Below are positions 12,419 to 25,044 of a DNA stretch of 64,000 nt, piece after piece; position 1 is the stretch's first letter, and every line of letters starts with the position of its first letter. A model generated the notes under the pieces. That model did no database searches, had not been told where the DNA came from, and worked only from the letters and a program-made list of their open reading frames with translations. The DNA is from Beta vulgaris subsp. vulgaris. Taxonomy: Eukaryota; Streptophyta; Magnoliopsida; Caryophyllales; Amaranthaceae. The DNA lies in contig NC_079202.1 in the NCBI RefSeq assembly GCF_026745355.1, forward strand, positions 51,586,155 through 51,650,154, read 5' to 3'. The translations under genes were made by a program, and so were the position numbers.

Positions 12419-13540
12419 ATGGTTCGATCGGGAGGCGCCCCTGAACCTCTCTTAATATCGAGCAATCGATACGTGACCTAGTACAGATTCACTGAATTAG
12501 CCCAAGGTCACACCGGGATGGGACCTATCTGAAAAAGTGGCCCGTAGGAACCCACCTATACTAAATGGAAAAGGGGGACCTGAAGAGTTGAGAAATGGGT
12601 TGGGGAATTTGATAAGCTTTTCTTCACCCTATTGTCCTGACGAGAAAACCGTGCCCTTAGCTAGCTACTATTTGCAGGGGGATGCCCATTTCTGGTGGAC
12701 CCAGGCTAAGGACAACCTTCTAAGCCAACCGGGTTTCGGGTGGGAAACCTTTAAAAAGGCCCTAAGAGACAAGTACTACCCTCCTATCTTAAGAAACAAA
12801 AAGCCCAGAGTTTATGATGCTGGACAAGGGACCATGTCTGTAGAGGAATATTACCGAAAATTTATTGAACTATGAGGTTTGCCCCGAGATTGCCCCTACT
12901 GAGGAGGCTAAAGCCTCACGTTTTGAATTGGGACTTACCCTTGACCTGCAGGGTAGACTGGGGGGAGATACATTCACCTCTCTGGACCATGTGTTTGGCA
13001 AAGCTGCCCACCTTTAGCTATCAGGAAGAGGGAGAAGGGGGTAAGCTGGCGAGAAACGTAAGGATAACCCAAACCCTGAGGGCCAAAAGTTTGAGAAAAA
13101 GCACAACGGGAACCAGAACAATCAAACCACCTCAGAGAAATTTTGGTAAGGGACCCAATAATAACCCTAATCCCAACAACAACAACAACCGCAACATAAC
13201 ACCAATAACCGCAGACCTGAGCGTGTATATCGGTGTAGAAAGTGCCCAACAACCATCCTGGTAAGGATTGTGAGGGTAACAAGGTTGAATGCCGGGAATG
13301 TGGGAAGATGGGATAGAGCCTATGAATGCTATTCGAAAAACAAGCTAAACCCAATGGCCAAAGGAAGGGGAACTATGGGGACAAGCCCCGAAACGGAAAT
13401 GGTAACGGGAATGGTAACGGGGGAGGTAATTACAATGGGAATTCTAACTATTCCAAGCCCGCTACCAACACCAGCAACCAAGTCTCTAATGTAACAATGC
13501 AACTAGTTCCCAAGATAAGGGCAAAGGGAAGCTGTACATG
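12419..13540 (+). pseudogene. gag: Ty3 gag (capsid and zinc knuckles), degraded
   Basis: The start at 12,419 is followed within 60 bases by in-frame stops. The capsid (Retrotrans_gag-type) part is readable at 12,537-12,875, with the signature DAHFWWTQ and a conserved WETFKKALRDKYYP stretch. After a frameshift at about 12,872 the sequence goes on to two Cys-rich knuckles near 13,230-13,330 (CRKCP..., CRECGK...), interrupted by a further frame change. An Asn/Gly-rich tail follows. Gag packages the element's RNA; this copy cannot make the full protein. Some breaks are single-base indels and could be sequence errors. Confidence 0.8.
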
Positions 13541-15526
13541 ATGACGGCTAGAGAAGAAGAGGCTCGTAGAGACGTTGTCACGGGTACATTTTCTATCAAC
13601 TCCACTCCTGTTAAAGTTTTATTTGATTCTGGAGCATCCTTGTCATTTATTGCCCATGCAACTGTTAGAAATTTAACATTGGTCGAGTCTGAGTCGATTT
13701 CTATGCCTATAGTCATTCCATCTGGGAGACTGTTAATGTTCTAAAAGATTCCTAAAAGTGCCATTAAAGATAGGTGAGGGATACTTTCCCTCTGATCTGA
13801 TAGAGTTTAACTTATCAACCTAGATATCATTCTGGGGATGGATTGGCTTGGGAAGTACAGGCTAAGATAGATTGCGATGCGCAAAAGTGGAACTAAAGGA
13901 CCCTTTGGGGAAAAGAGTGTCATATAGGAGATACCTCGAGAACCAGGAATTAAAGTTATCAATGCGTTACAACTTAAGAACTACGTAGACAAGGGTTGGC
14001 CCCTATTTATGTGTTCAGTGAGAAGAGTGAGGATGATCCGTTAAGGCCTGAAGATGTGCCCATAGTCCGAGAATTCCAGGATGTCTTTCCTGAGGAAATA
14101 CCTGGTATGCCTCCAAGGAGAGATGTAGAGTTCACCGTTGACCTAGTACCTGGGACTGGACCCATTTCGAAAGCCCCTATCGGATGGCTCCGGCAGAAAT
14201 GAATGAGTTAAAGAACCAGTTAGAGGAACTCTAGACAAAGGGTATATTAGACCTAGCATGTCGCCATGGGGGGCACCCGTCTTATTTGTGAAAAAGAAGG
14301 ATGGTAGCTTGAGGTTATGTATAGACTACCGGGAGTTGAACAATGTCACTGTGAAAAACAAGTATCCATTACCTAGGATTGATGATTTGTTCGACCAACT
14401 TCAGGGTGCGGGGATGTTCTCCAAAATCGACTTAAGGTCTGGTTACCATCAGTTGAGGATTGTTGATCATGATATACCTAAGACTGCCTTTCGAACCAGA
14501 TATGGCCACTATAAGTTTACGGTTATGCCTTTTGGGTTAACCAATGCACCTGCAGTTTTCATGGACCTTATGAATAGAATTTTCCGACCCTACCTAGACA
14601 AATTCGTCGTGGTATTCATAGACGATATCCTGATCTATTCTAAGAACAAGGAGGAACATGAGGATCATTTGAGGTCATTTTGCAGACACTTAGGGACAAC
14701 CAACTATATGCAAAGTTTTCGAAATGTGAATTTTGGTTGGAAAGAGTGTCATTTTTGGGTCATTTTATCTCTAAGGAGGGTGTATCAGTATCCTGCGAAA
14801 ATCAAAGCCGTGAGTGAATGGCCTACCCAAAGAATGTCACGGATATAGAAGTTTCTTGGGTTTAGCCGGTTACTATAGGAGATTTGTGAAAGACTTCTCC
14901 AAAATGCAAAACCTATGACAAACCTGATGAAGAAGGATTGTAGGTTTACCTGGAATGAGGACAGTGAGAAGGCCTTCCAAACTCAAAGAGAGTTAACCTC
15001 AGCCCCTGTCCTAACCTTGCCTAAGGGAACGAAGGATATGATGTGTATAGTGATGCATCCAAAAATGGGTTGGGTTGTGTTCTGATGCAAAAGGGAAAGT
15101 TATAGCTTATGCGTCCCGACAGTTGAAGCCATATGAAGTCAATTACCCAACACATGACCTAGAATTGGCCGCATAGTATTTGCACTCAAAATCTGGAGAC
15201 ACTACCTCTATGGGGTAACCTGCCGTATCTTCACCGATCACAAAAGCCTTAAATATATCTTCACCCAGAAAGACCTCAACATGAGGCAGCGCAGATGGTT
15301 AGAGCTCATCAAGGACTATGACTTAGACATCCAATACCATGAGGGTAAAGCCAACGTTGTTGCTGATGCGTTAAGTCGCAAGTCTAGCCATAGCCTGAAT
15401 ACATTAGTCGTTGCCGACAAACTTTGTGAGGAATTCTCTAGACTTCAGATAGAAGTTGTTCATGAAGGGGAGGTAGAAAGATTGCTGAGTGCCCTAACCA
15501 TCGAACCTAACTTCCTAGAGAGATAA
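13541..15526 (+). pseudogene. pol: Ty3 pol: protease, reverse transcriptase, RNase H (degraded)
   Basis: The order protease - RT - RNase H - integrase identifies a Ty3 (Metaviridae-type) element. The protease shows the active-site motif LFDSGAS at about 13,617-13,640. The RT spans about 14,170-14,850 and keeps the motifs [10 protein letters not shown] and FIDDILIYS, which includes the two catalytic aspartates. RNase H is split across frames between 14,850 and 15,400, with [11 protein letters not shown] and DALSRKS readable. At least four frame breaks (near 13,744, 14,200, 14,848 and 15,526) and an internal TAG at about 14,234 make it non-functional as written. Confidence 0.88.
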
Positions 15527-16992
15527 GGCGAGTCAACCTGGGGATGTGAAACTTGAGCGAGTCAAGGCAAAGCTTAAGGAGGGCAAAGCAGAGGGGTTTG
15601 CGATCCATGAGGATGGAAGCATACGATATAAGGGTAGGTGGTGCGTGCCACAAAAGTGTGAAGAGCTGAAACAAAAGATAATGAGCGAGGGTCATAACAC
15701 GACGTATTCTGTCCACCCAGGGGGAGATAAGTTGTATAAGGACCTCAAGAAGATGTTTTGGTGGCCTGGTATGAAGAGAGCAGTAGCTGAGTTTGTTTCC
15801 AAATGCTTAACATGCCAGAAAGTCAAAAGTGAACACAAGAGACCTCAGGGAAAGATTCAACCCTTAGACATTCCGACATGGAAATGGGACTCGATATCCA
15901 TGGACTTCGTTGTCGCCTTACCTAGGAGTCGGGGAGGCAATAATACCATTTGGGTGATAGTGGATAGACTAACCAAGACAGCAAGGTTCATACCTATGAA
16001 AGATACGTGGAGTATGGAAGCCTTAGCCAAGGCTTATGTGAAAAATGTCATTCGATTGCATGGAGTACCCACAAGTATAGTATCAGATCGAGACTCTCGA
16101 TTCCTGTCGAATTTCTGGAAAAAGGTCCAGGAAGCATTTGGTAGTGAGCTATTAATGAGTACAGCCTTTCACCCAGCTACCGATGGTCAAACGAACGAAC
16201 TATTCAGACCTTAGAGGACATGTTGCGAGCATGTGCTTTAGAATACCAAGGGTCATGGGAAGACCATTTGGACCTCATAGAATTCTCATACAACAACAGC
16301 TACCATGCTAGTATTAAGATGGCACCATTTGAAGCGTTGTACGGGAGAAAGTGTCGTAGCCCTTTGTGTTGGAACGACATCAGTGAGACTGTAGTGTTAG
16401 GACCTGATATGATTCAAGAGACGATGGATCAAGTGCGAGTCATTCAAGAAAAGATTAAGACTGCACAGGACAGGCAAAAATCCTATGCGGACCAGAAGCG
16501 AAGGGACGAAAATTTCGAAGTTGGGGAAAAAGTGTTGCTTAAGGTGTCCCCAATGAAAGGAGTGATGCGATTCGGGAAAAAGGGGAAGCTAAGCCCTAAG
16601 TTCATAGGACCCTATGAGATACTGGCGAGGGTAGGGAAAGTTGCTTATCGCCTGGATTTACCCAACGACTAGAAAGGGTCCATAACGTGTTTCACGTATC
16701 CCAACTCCGGAGATACGTACCTGATGCGTCACATGTCCTTGAACCTGAAAACGTAGAGATAGACGAAACTTTGTCCTATGAGGAGAAACCTGTCCAGATC
16801 CTAGACCGCAAAGTGCGAAGTACGAGGAATAAGGACGTCAGAATTGTCAAAGTGTTGTGGAGAAATCAAACTACCGAGGAAGCCACATGGGAAGCCGAAG
16901 ATGCAATGCGTCTGAAGTACCCTGAGCTTTTCCAAGAGGTACGTGAGTTACGGGGACGTAACTTTTCTTTTAAGGGGGGAAGAATGCGATAG
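15527..16992 (+). pseudogene. Ty3 integrase with C-terminal chromodomain (degraded)
   Basis: The 15,546-16,214 frame holds the HHCC zinc domain (paired Cys in CLTCQKVK) and the start of the catalytic core with MDFV and IVSDRDSRF, which supply the first two acidic residues of the D,D,E triad. A frameshift at about 16,205 separates it from 16,220-16,672, and another near 16,672 from 16,687-16,992. The last segment ends with a chromodomain-like stretch (VLWRNQTTEEATWE). A C-terminal chromodomain together with 2.5-kb LTRs points to the chromovirus branch, most like the Tekay/Del lineage; that lineage call is from memory of the family. Confidence 0.85.
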
Positions 16993-17196
16993 AATTTCGC
17001 GCTTTCACCCTAAAGTATGTTAATTATGTTAGTTTGTTAATTATGTTGTTATATGCTAGTTATGTGTGAAAACTGCTTATCTATTGTGTGAACGTTAGAA
17101 AACGCTTGTGAAATTTGGGACTTAGAAGTGCAAAAGATCGTCGTTAAGACGGGCTACCTCAAAGTTTCGGGACGAAACTTCTTTTAAGGGGGGAAG
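16963..17196 (+). promoter_or_regulatory. Polypurine tract, present twice
   Basis: The tract AAGGGGGGAAG at 17,186-17,196 lies two bases before the 3' LTR, the expected place for the plus-strand primer. An almost identical TTTTAAGGGGGGAAG with similar upstream bases (GGGACGTAACTT versus GGGACGAAACTT) occurs at about 16,969-16,983, overlapping the end of the chromodomain frame. The upstream copy is about 210 bp too early to define this LTR. Confidence 0.75.
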
Positions 17197-17198
17197 CC

Positions 17199-19715
17199 TG
17201 TAATACTCCGTATTTTTATATAATTTCGTACTAATTAAGAAAATATAAAAAAAATAAAAAAGGTATTTTAATTTATTTACAATTAATAGGAATAAATTAT
17301 TGTTAATAGAATTGTTAGGAATTTTCGGAGTTTTAAAAGAGTAACCTAATCTTCACTTGACCTAGGGTTACTACCTTTTGAAGGGAGTATAAAAAGAAAA
17401 GGAGAGGGAATTTCAGAAAACCCTAAACCCTTTCTTCTCCCTTCTCAGCGACTTCTCTTCTTCTCCTCTTCTCTTAGCGATCTCTCTCTCTCCTTTCTCT
17501 CTCAGATTTTCTTTCTCTCTCTCGAGTTTCTCTCGCTGCTCTTCCTCTTTAACTTCGCTCCGCTCCTTCACGTCGCCGGTACTGTGCGTGGGTGGTGTTG
17601 GTGCAAAAGGTTCCGACGAAGGCTGCAAGGGTTTCGCGCGAGGGTTGGTGCGAGTGGTTGTGCGGTTCGAGAGTGTGGGTGCGAAGAGGTTCGAGAGTGT
17701 TGGTGCGAAGTTGTTCGTGGTTTGAGCGATTTCCGTCGAAGGTCTTCGAGGGTTGCGTGAGGCTGTCCGTGCGCGACGAGGGGCTGTGAGACGGTCTCGG
17801 TGTCGTGTGCGTGTGTTGTTGTGCGAGCGAGCGAAGAGGGTGCGTCGCTGCTGTGCGCGCCAGCGAACCGAAGAGGGCCTCGAGTGGGGCTGTGTGGCGA
17901 GCGAAGGCCACCGGAGTTCCGTCGCCGGAATTTTTGTGCCGGCGAAAGTCAGTGGTATAATTTTGTACTTAACTTAGTATGTCAGTTTATTAATTATTCT
18001 TATATTTACTGTTTTCGTAGTTAAGAAAGGTTTGTAATTAATAATTAGTAATTAGAGTGTTTAGTGATTTATTAGATTGTTAACTATTAAGTATTGTTCT
18101 GTTTAAGTAAAATTTCTGGTTAGGTTTGTAACTGGAATAAGTTGAAAGTAGGAAAAGTGTGTCCTATTATTAGTTACAATTATTATCGTTTCATGGGTGA
18201 CTTGTTTCACGGAACCAAACTTTGGAACTTACTTTTGGACATGGAACTTACTCTTGGACATATGACTTACTCCTGGACATATGACTTACTTTGGACATAT
18301 GACTTAACTTCTGGACATAAGACAGGTTGGACTTATGACATTTTGGATGGGTAAAATAGTGGACTAATATTACTAACTAACTTAGTTACTCACTAACTCT
18401 GACTTCTAAAAGACGTTAAATTCACTAGATTAGAATTATAACGAAAGTTCTGGAATAAGGTCTTAACTATTGTGTAATTCGAATCGATAGATCGTTATGG
18501 TCTTAGTACGTAGTAGTTGTTAGTGTTATCAAGGACGTAACACTAAAGCCTTGTTTTTAACGATTTAGGTCCCAATTTCATAAGTGGCTCGTTCTATTAA
18601 GTCAGCGAAAATTCTCCGCTACAAGGTACGTACGCGTACCAGTTTACTTTCAAAGCTTAGTATCATGATTAGGTTGCAGTTCATGTTATTGGAACCTAGT
18701 ACCATGATAGGGAACATTTGATTGTGATTGTTTGGTTAGACGTTTATAACGTGAAATCAATATGATGCATTGAACTATGTTGCAATGAAATGAGAAGTTC
18801 TATCGTAGTGTAACATCAGCATTATTAATCTGATCTATAGGGTAACAAGAGTGTTACCAGAGATAAGATTGAGTTTGGTAATTAAGAGAGCATGTAAATG
18901 ACTCCTTAAAGTTATAAAAGAATGGTTAGTATTAAAAGAAGATTATGGCGATACTTGTAGTTGGATTCCCTACAAGTATAGAACAATGGGGGAGTGTGGG
19001 ACTTGTCCTACGCTCCTACGCAGGCCTACTGTGACGACAGTAGTGTCCTTATATTTTTGACACTCAAGTAGGCGGAAGGTTCCGTTCGATCTTGGGGGTA
19101 TGCATACTAAGGTGATGGGTGTGAGACGGAACAAAACCGTATTTGCATTTCATCTAATAGACCAAGTTGTCTATTAAGGATTCAGTAGCCCGTATGATTC
19201 TAGTAAGATGACGGTGCCCGTTCGATGCCAAATAATGAAAGACTAAAGGATGTGAGTTAACGTAGGTCATATAGCAGTTGTAATGTGTGCATCATTTATG
19301 TTCATATAGTTTCAATGGTTTATTACGTACTCAGCATAGCTGACTCTGTGTGTTATTATGTGTTTGTTGTCCTGTGATGAACCATTGATACTTCAATGGG
19401 GAGCAGACTAGGTGAGCTGGTGCTGCTGCATGATATCAGGCATGAGGGGGCTAGTCTGTAGGTTGAAGTTAAACTTTTGGTTTAAGTATTACTGAATTTT
19501 ATAGAATATTGTTAAAAGGCTTGAGTTGAATAAAGAGGGGTCAACTATGATTCCCGAGTTGTATTTACATTTTCTATTCCGCTGCAATTTGGTTTTGAGA
19601 CAATGAATTTGAGTTACCGTATTTCTAATTATGCCTTGCGTTCCATCGCGGCGGTAACACTCCCAAGGTCGATGCGACGTAGCATTAGAAGTGTATGGAT
19701 TTTGGGGGTGTTACA
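17199..19715 (+). mobile_element. Ty3 chromovirus 3' LTR
   Basis: A 2,517-bp LTR beginning TGTAATACTCCG directly after the polypurine tract and ending GGTGTTACA, followed by CGTTA (19,716-19,720). It matches the left LTR over its full length. The differences I noticed are mostly small indels, with a more variable stretch at 17,440-17,530, so the two copies are recent or have been kept alike. No open reading frame within it is a host gene. Confidence 0.92.
18224..18337. repeat. 18-bp tandem repeat inside the 3' LTR
   Basis: The counterpart of the array at 6,410-6,523, with the same unit and copy number. Confidence 0.8.
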
Positions 19716-22483
19716 CGTTAAGTTTTCGAATGAAAAAAATAAAAGAGAACGGATGAAGTAGAATTTATTATTAATCTTTAGATATGTATCCTTCTTTAGT
19801 AATTTTTTCTTTTCACATATCTACTTTTTTAATAATATTAGAGACATGTATGTCATATATCTAAATAATGTTTAGAAACATTGTCTTAAATCTTAATATA
19901 CTTTTATATATACTTAAACCGTTTGTATTAAATATTAATGATAATGATTATACTAAAGAAGTGAGGAAATATGTAGTTACCCTCTTTGACTCAATTTACT
20001 TGATACAATTACTTTAGCACAATATTTTAAGAGAGAATTGTAAGTTTGACCAGGACCATACTTGACAAAAAAATTACTAAAACTGGAGGTTACTTGGGGT
20101 CTGTTCTCTCCAACTCATTTTCAGTTCAGTTCAATTTAGTTCACTTCAATTCAATCCAGTTCCGTTTAGCTTTGGACAATACTTTTACTCTCACATATCA
20201 CTATTCATTTCAGTTTAATTCAGTTCATTTCCATTTAATTCAGTTCAATTTGATTCAACTGATTTATGTCGAAAATAACATACCTTGATAGAAAAAAGAC
20301 AAAAATAAGGAGAAATTATGTGAATCATGGTTACCATATCATTCTGTAGCAAAACAAAAGAGATATCTAGTTTTTTTTAAAAAAGGCATCAAATATATAG
20401 GGACAGATAGATCGCAAATCAGAATATGTTGTTATAGAACCTTTTCACACATTATTAATGTAAGATTTCCTACTCTATGAGTCTAGACTATGGATTCGTT
20501 CTTTTCAATTTATATTTGCTTATGTAAATTTATTGGACGTTATTGTGTCTTGTCTAAACGTATATGAATTTATTAGATCTTATTATTGAGTGTGTCATTC
20601 CTTAATTTTGATGGATTAAACTTGATAGACAAGTGAACTTATTATATCTTACAAGGACTGAAAATATGATGACAAAATAGATAATATGGCCTATTAGTAA
20701 TTGAGTACTCCTCCAACTTCTATATTTTTACCCACTTTTTTTGGTATAAAGTTTTAGAATAAATAAGCATGTGGATCATATAATGGAAGAGAAGGTATTA
20801 ATTATATATTGCATATTGTATTAAATTTAATATTATGGATCAAGGAAATTAGAGTGAGAAAATTTTTATTGCAAAGATTATATATATATATATATATATA
20901 TATGACCATTTTTCTAAACAAAAAGAGAAAAAAAATGACAATCCAAAAATAAAAGTTGGTAAAACTAATAAATATTATAGGAAGTACTTATGAACTTTAA
21001 AAGTTTGTGACCATTATAACTCTACATGAGAATTGAGATGGGGGCAGCCCGACAAGGGCTATGCATGGGGTCGTTTTAGAAGAAGAAAAATTTGATCTCA
21101 ATTTCTTATAAAGAATAGTGAATATACTTTATACCTTTTAAAACTTTTTGCATCATATATGTAAATTGGACACCAAATTTCAGATAAAAAATTAGTAAAG
21201 GCAAATAAACATACTTTAAAACATCTAAATATTAGTAAGACTCTGTTTTATTTAACTTATTTTAATTGTTTTATTCAACTTATTTTAACTTATTTCGTAA
21301 AAATAAGATAAGATAAATTCAGATAAAATAAGATAATTGTTCAACTTATCTTCACTTATTTTAGAAAAGATAAGATAAGTTCAGATAAGATAAGACAACA
21401 TAAATTGAATCAAATTGACACTAAGAATAAAGGTTTGGAATATCAAAATACAAATTAATTTAAGTACCTTTTATGCTTACTCTCTCTAATTTATCTATTA
21501 AATTGTGTGCCAAACCCATACACTGCAGTTGTATTATCAAATGGAGGAAGTATTAGCACAAAAAGTATTGTAAGAGAAATATTATCTATTCATTTCTTAA
21601 ATCATATTTTTCAGCATTTCCTTGATCGGCCTTAGTCTTGCATCAGTAAGGTTATTTTCATCTTGTTTCGGTTCCTTTTAAAAGCCACCTAGATAATTGA
21701 TCTAACATAAATTTCTTCTCTTGGGTATTCATCTTACCTTACTTTGACTTATATTTAAAAAAAGGTCAGGCTGTAGATTGGCTCGGTTAAGTTTCAGTTT
21801 ATCATAAAAATAAGTTTCAATGAGCTAGTTATAATAAGTCAAAGTAATTTGAATAGAACACACCTTATGTATTTTTCTTATTAATAATATATAATTCCTC
21901 CGATCTTTTCTAATTGCCAAAAAATTTTCAGGTAGTACTACCCTTAGCTTAATTCTTTTACATATGAATTCTCTCTATTTATCTTCATTACATGATTCCA
22001 TCTTTCACGTGTCTATTTCTCCCCTGACCTAAAATAATGTGTCTCCCTCCATATTCAATTTAAAAAAAATCATAGAGAAAGTATTCCTAAATTTTGGTGA
22101 GATTGACTGAGTGATGGTTGGAAATCGAAATAATCCCCAAATAACAAAGCTAACACAAATTTTTAAGTATAATTATTATATCAAATTTTATGGTGTAACA
22201 ATCCACAAACCACCACTTTTTTTGTAAATAACTAGTATGAGATGAAATAAATGATATAATAACATGACATTCATGTCATTATTTATATAGTACTATAGTC
22301 TATATCATTCTTATTGAAGTCTATGTTATTATGCATGTCAACAACAAGTTTTGATGTAACATGTTACATTTAAGACACACATTAAAATTAAAACCAAAAA
22401 CAAAATTTAACAAGATGAAGCAATTGATCCCGAAGACCATTTTTAGTGGCGAAGCTTCGATGCTGCAATTTTGGCTCCTTTCC
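19716..22483. repeat. LTR-flanking DNA, copy 2 of a direct duplication
   Basis: A near-identical copy of 7,897-10,661. Visible differences are a longer TA run near 20,880, a C/T change in the CTTGAYCGGCC word (9,80x versus 21,62x), and several one-base indels. The five bases TTTCC at 22,479-22,483 serve as the left target duplication of the LTR that follows. Confidence 0.88.
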
Positions 22484-23229
22484 TGTAATCTCCCGTAATT
22501 TATGAATTCTATAAATATATTTTAATGTAGAGTTATTATATATAAATATATTTTAGCATTTAAATAATTTATTTCTTTAAAGGTTGACTATTTGAAACTC
22601 AATGGAATATTTAATGATTTTAAAGAAGTTAAAATATTTTGCCTAGACATGCCTTGAAAATTATTTGAAAAGTTTAAAACATTTTTTGAATTTGAAAAAT
22701 GATTTCTAAGTGGGTATGAGAAACCCAAACACTTTTTGGATTAGGGAAAAGGACTTCTAATTGGGTATGCGAAATCGAACACTAATTTCATCAATCATTA
22801 AATGAGCTCACACATTTTCCTAAGCCCACAAGGGAAACCATAAAACCCCCACTTTTTCCCATGCAACTTATTTTCTCTCTCCTCCTTTTCCCCAAGATTT
22901 CGGCCCCCTCTTCCTTTTTCTCTTTTTTCCTCTTCAGCGCTCCAGCCCTCGGTCGACGGCGCAACACCGCTGCCACCGCCGACCACCGCAGCAAGCCACA
23001 ACACTGCAACCTTGGCGTCATGTGTCTCTCCTCTTCTTTTCTTGGTTTGTTTAATTTCTTCATCCTCAAGCTATTTTCAATGCAAAGTTTATGTTTTTAA
23101 GATTTGTTTTAAATAAGGATTATGTTTAAAAGTTATAGTTTGATGATTTGATTGTGAATCTAAGTTTATATACTTGATGTATTGCAGAAATAAAAATTCA
23201 GATTTACTTATTATGTTTGAATTAGACTT

Positions 23230-24655
23230 CACTAGTGGAAAAATAAGGAAGGGTTGCGCTAAAAAAGGCCCTTAGGGCTGCGGTTTTAACAACAAACGCT
23301 GCCCTTCATGCTTGAAAGGGCTGCGTTTTTTGGACTAAAAACGCAGCCCTTCTACAAGTGAAGGGTTGCGTTTTTAGTTAAAAAACGCAGCCCTTCTTAA
23401 GGTGAAGGGCTGCGTTTTTAGTAAAAAACACAGCCCTTTTGACCCAAAAATTTTTTGCCTTTTTTTTTTATCAAGCAACATGATTATATGTATAAACAGC
23501 ATGTGCCACTTTCATTCGAACAGAGGAAACAAGACTAACATATTCCACAATAAACCAAAAACATTATACTTACCCTTCTGAAATTACATAAATTCAGCAA
23601 AACAAAGATGAACAAAAATGAAAAAAAATGAACGAAAATGAACAAAAATGAAAAAAACGAACGAAAAAACAAAAGAGAAAAATTATAGATCTGAAATTAC
23701 ATTAATTCATCAAAACAAAAATCAAGAAATTCTAGATCTGAAAAACGAAAAATCTATAACTTGTGGTTGTCGTTGTCGGAGTTCAACGACGAAAAAAATG
23801 GTCGGAGTTCGACCCGGAGAAGGACGAACGAAGAAAGGTCGTCTTCGTCTGCTGACGGTTCGAGCGACCAATAAAGACCAACTAACGACGAAAAAGCCGA
23901 CGAACAACGAGGAGGACAGTGAGAAAACGCAAGTTCAGATCTGAAAATATTGCTAAACATCGCAGAGAAGGTGGAGTCATGACGACATCGGCGCACTTCA
24001 CACTGCGTTCAGATCTATTAGGGAAGCTTCCTCGACAATAAATTTCTTCTGGAGTATATTATAGGGTAGGATTCTTCTGGGTCACAGTTTGGTGGTGAAG
24101 TAATGCATCTCTGAAGAGGTTCATATTAGGTGCCTCTTACCATGGGGCTTCTAATATTTTTAGCATTACCTTTACTTTGTTACTTCTCAGTTTGTATGTA
24201 ATCAGATAGGAAGCTCTTTTTACTGATACAAGAGGGAGGGTGAGAGAGAAGAGGGAGGGTGAGAAAGAAGAGGGAGGGTGAGTGAGAAGCGTGAGAGAGA
24301 GAGGCGTGAGAGAGAGAAGAGGGAGGGTGAGAAGGAGGCGTGAGAGAGAGGAGAGAGTTTAAATTGTGAGAATCCCTTAGCCCAATAATTCTTTTAAATT
24401 AAAGTTACTTAAAAAAAAAGCCCATAAAGGGCTGTGTTTTTTTAAAAATGCAGCCCTTCTAACTTTAAGAAGGGCTGCGTTTTGTAGACAAGCGCAACCT
24501 TTTATCTAAAGGGTTGCGCTTTTATTTAAAAACGCAGCCCTACTGTAAAGAAGGGTTGCGTTTTATTTAAAACCGCAACCCTACAATAAAGAAGGGTAGC
24601 ATTTTGAAGAATACGCAGCCCTTCCAGCGTAGCCCTTCCTTTTTTTTCCCTAGTG
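23230..24655. mobile_element. Non-autonomous CACTA (En/Spm-type) element
   Basis: A 1,426-bp element starts CACTAGTGGAAAAA and ends TTTTCCCTAGTG, with a perfect 3-bp target duplication CTT on both sides (23,227-23,229; 24,656-24,658). Both ends carry many copies, in both orientations, of a subterminal word like AAGGGCTGCGTTTTT, the usual binding sites of CACTA transposases. There is no transposase. The middle has a GA-rich repeat (24,230-24,355) and a short coding-like stretch near 23,750-23,940 that may be captured host sequence. Confidence 0.9.
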
Positions 24656-24774
24656 CTTTTAATTATCAAAACATGGATTTTTAGGGTTTTAACAATTGGA
24701 AAATCATAGGAGCAATATTATAATTTATTAGATTGATTGTCCTTATGATTTTAAATATGTTTAAGCATGTTTAA

Positions 24775-24945
24775 AAAGAGTTTTAATATATAATATGTTG
24801 CTAGAAATTTGAAAAGAGTTTTAATATATAATATGTTGCCGAAAATTTGAAAAGAGGTTTATTATATGATATGTTGCTAGAAATCTGAAAAGAGTTTTAA
24901 TATATAATATGTTGCTGGAAATTTGAAAAGAGTATTGTTGATGGA
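24775..24945. repeat. Tandem repeat of about 41 bp
   Basis: Four imperfect copies of a unit containing GAGTTTTAATATATAATATG and TTGCTAGAAATTTGAAAA lie within the older LTR, between the CACTA and copia insertions. Confidence 0.8.
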
Positions 24946-25044
24946 GGTTTATGATTTTAAAACATGAGTTTTGAAAGTTTTAATTAGTATAGTACGTAGT
25001 AGTATACTAGGAGGCTTTAATACTTAATTTTAAATGATGGTAAA

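Noticed and set aside
23648..23944. 98-codon Lys/Arg-rich frame as a gene
   Set aside because: It lies in the middle of the CACTA element with clear ends and target duplication, with no promoter or exon structure.
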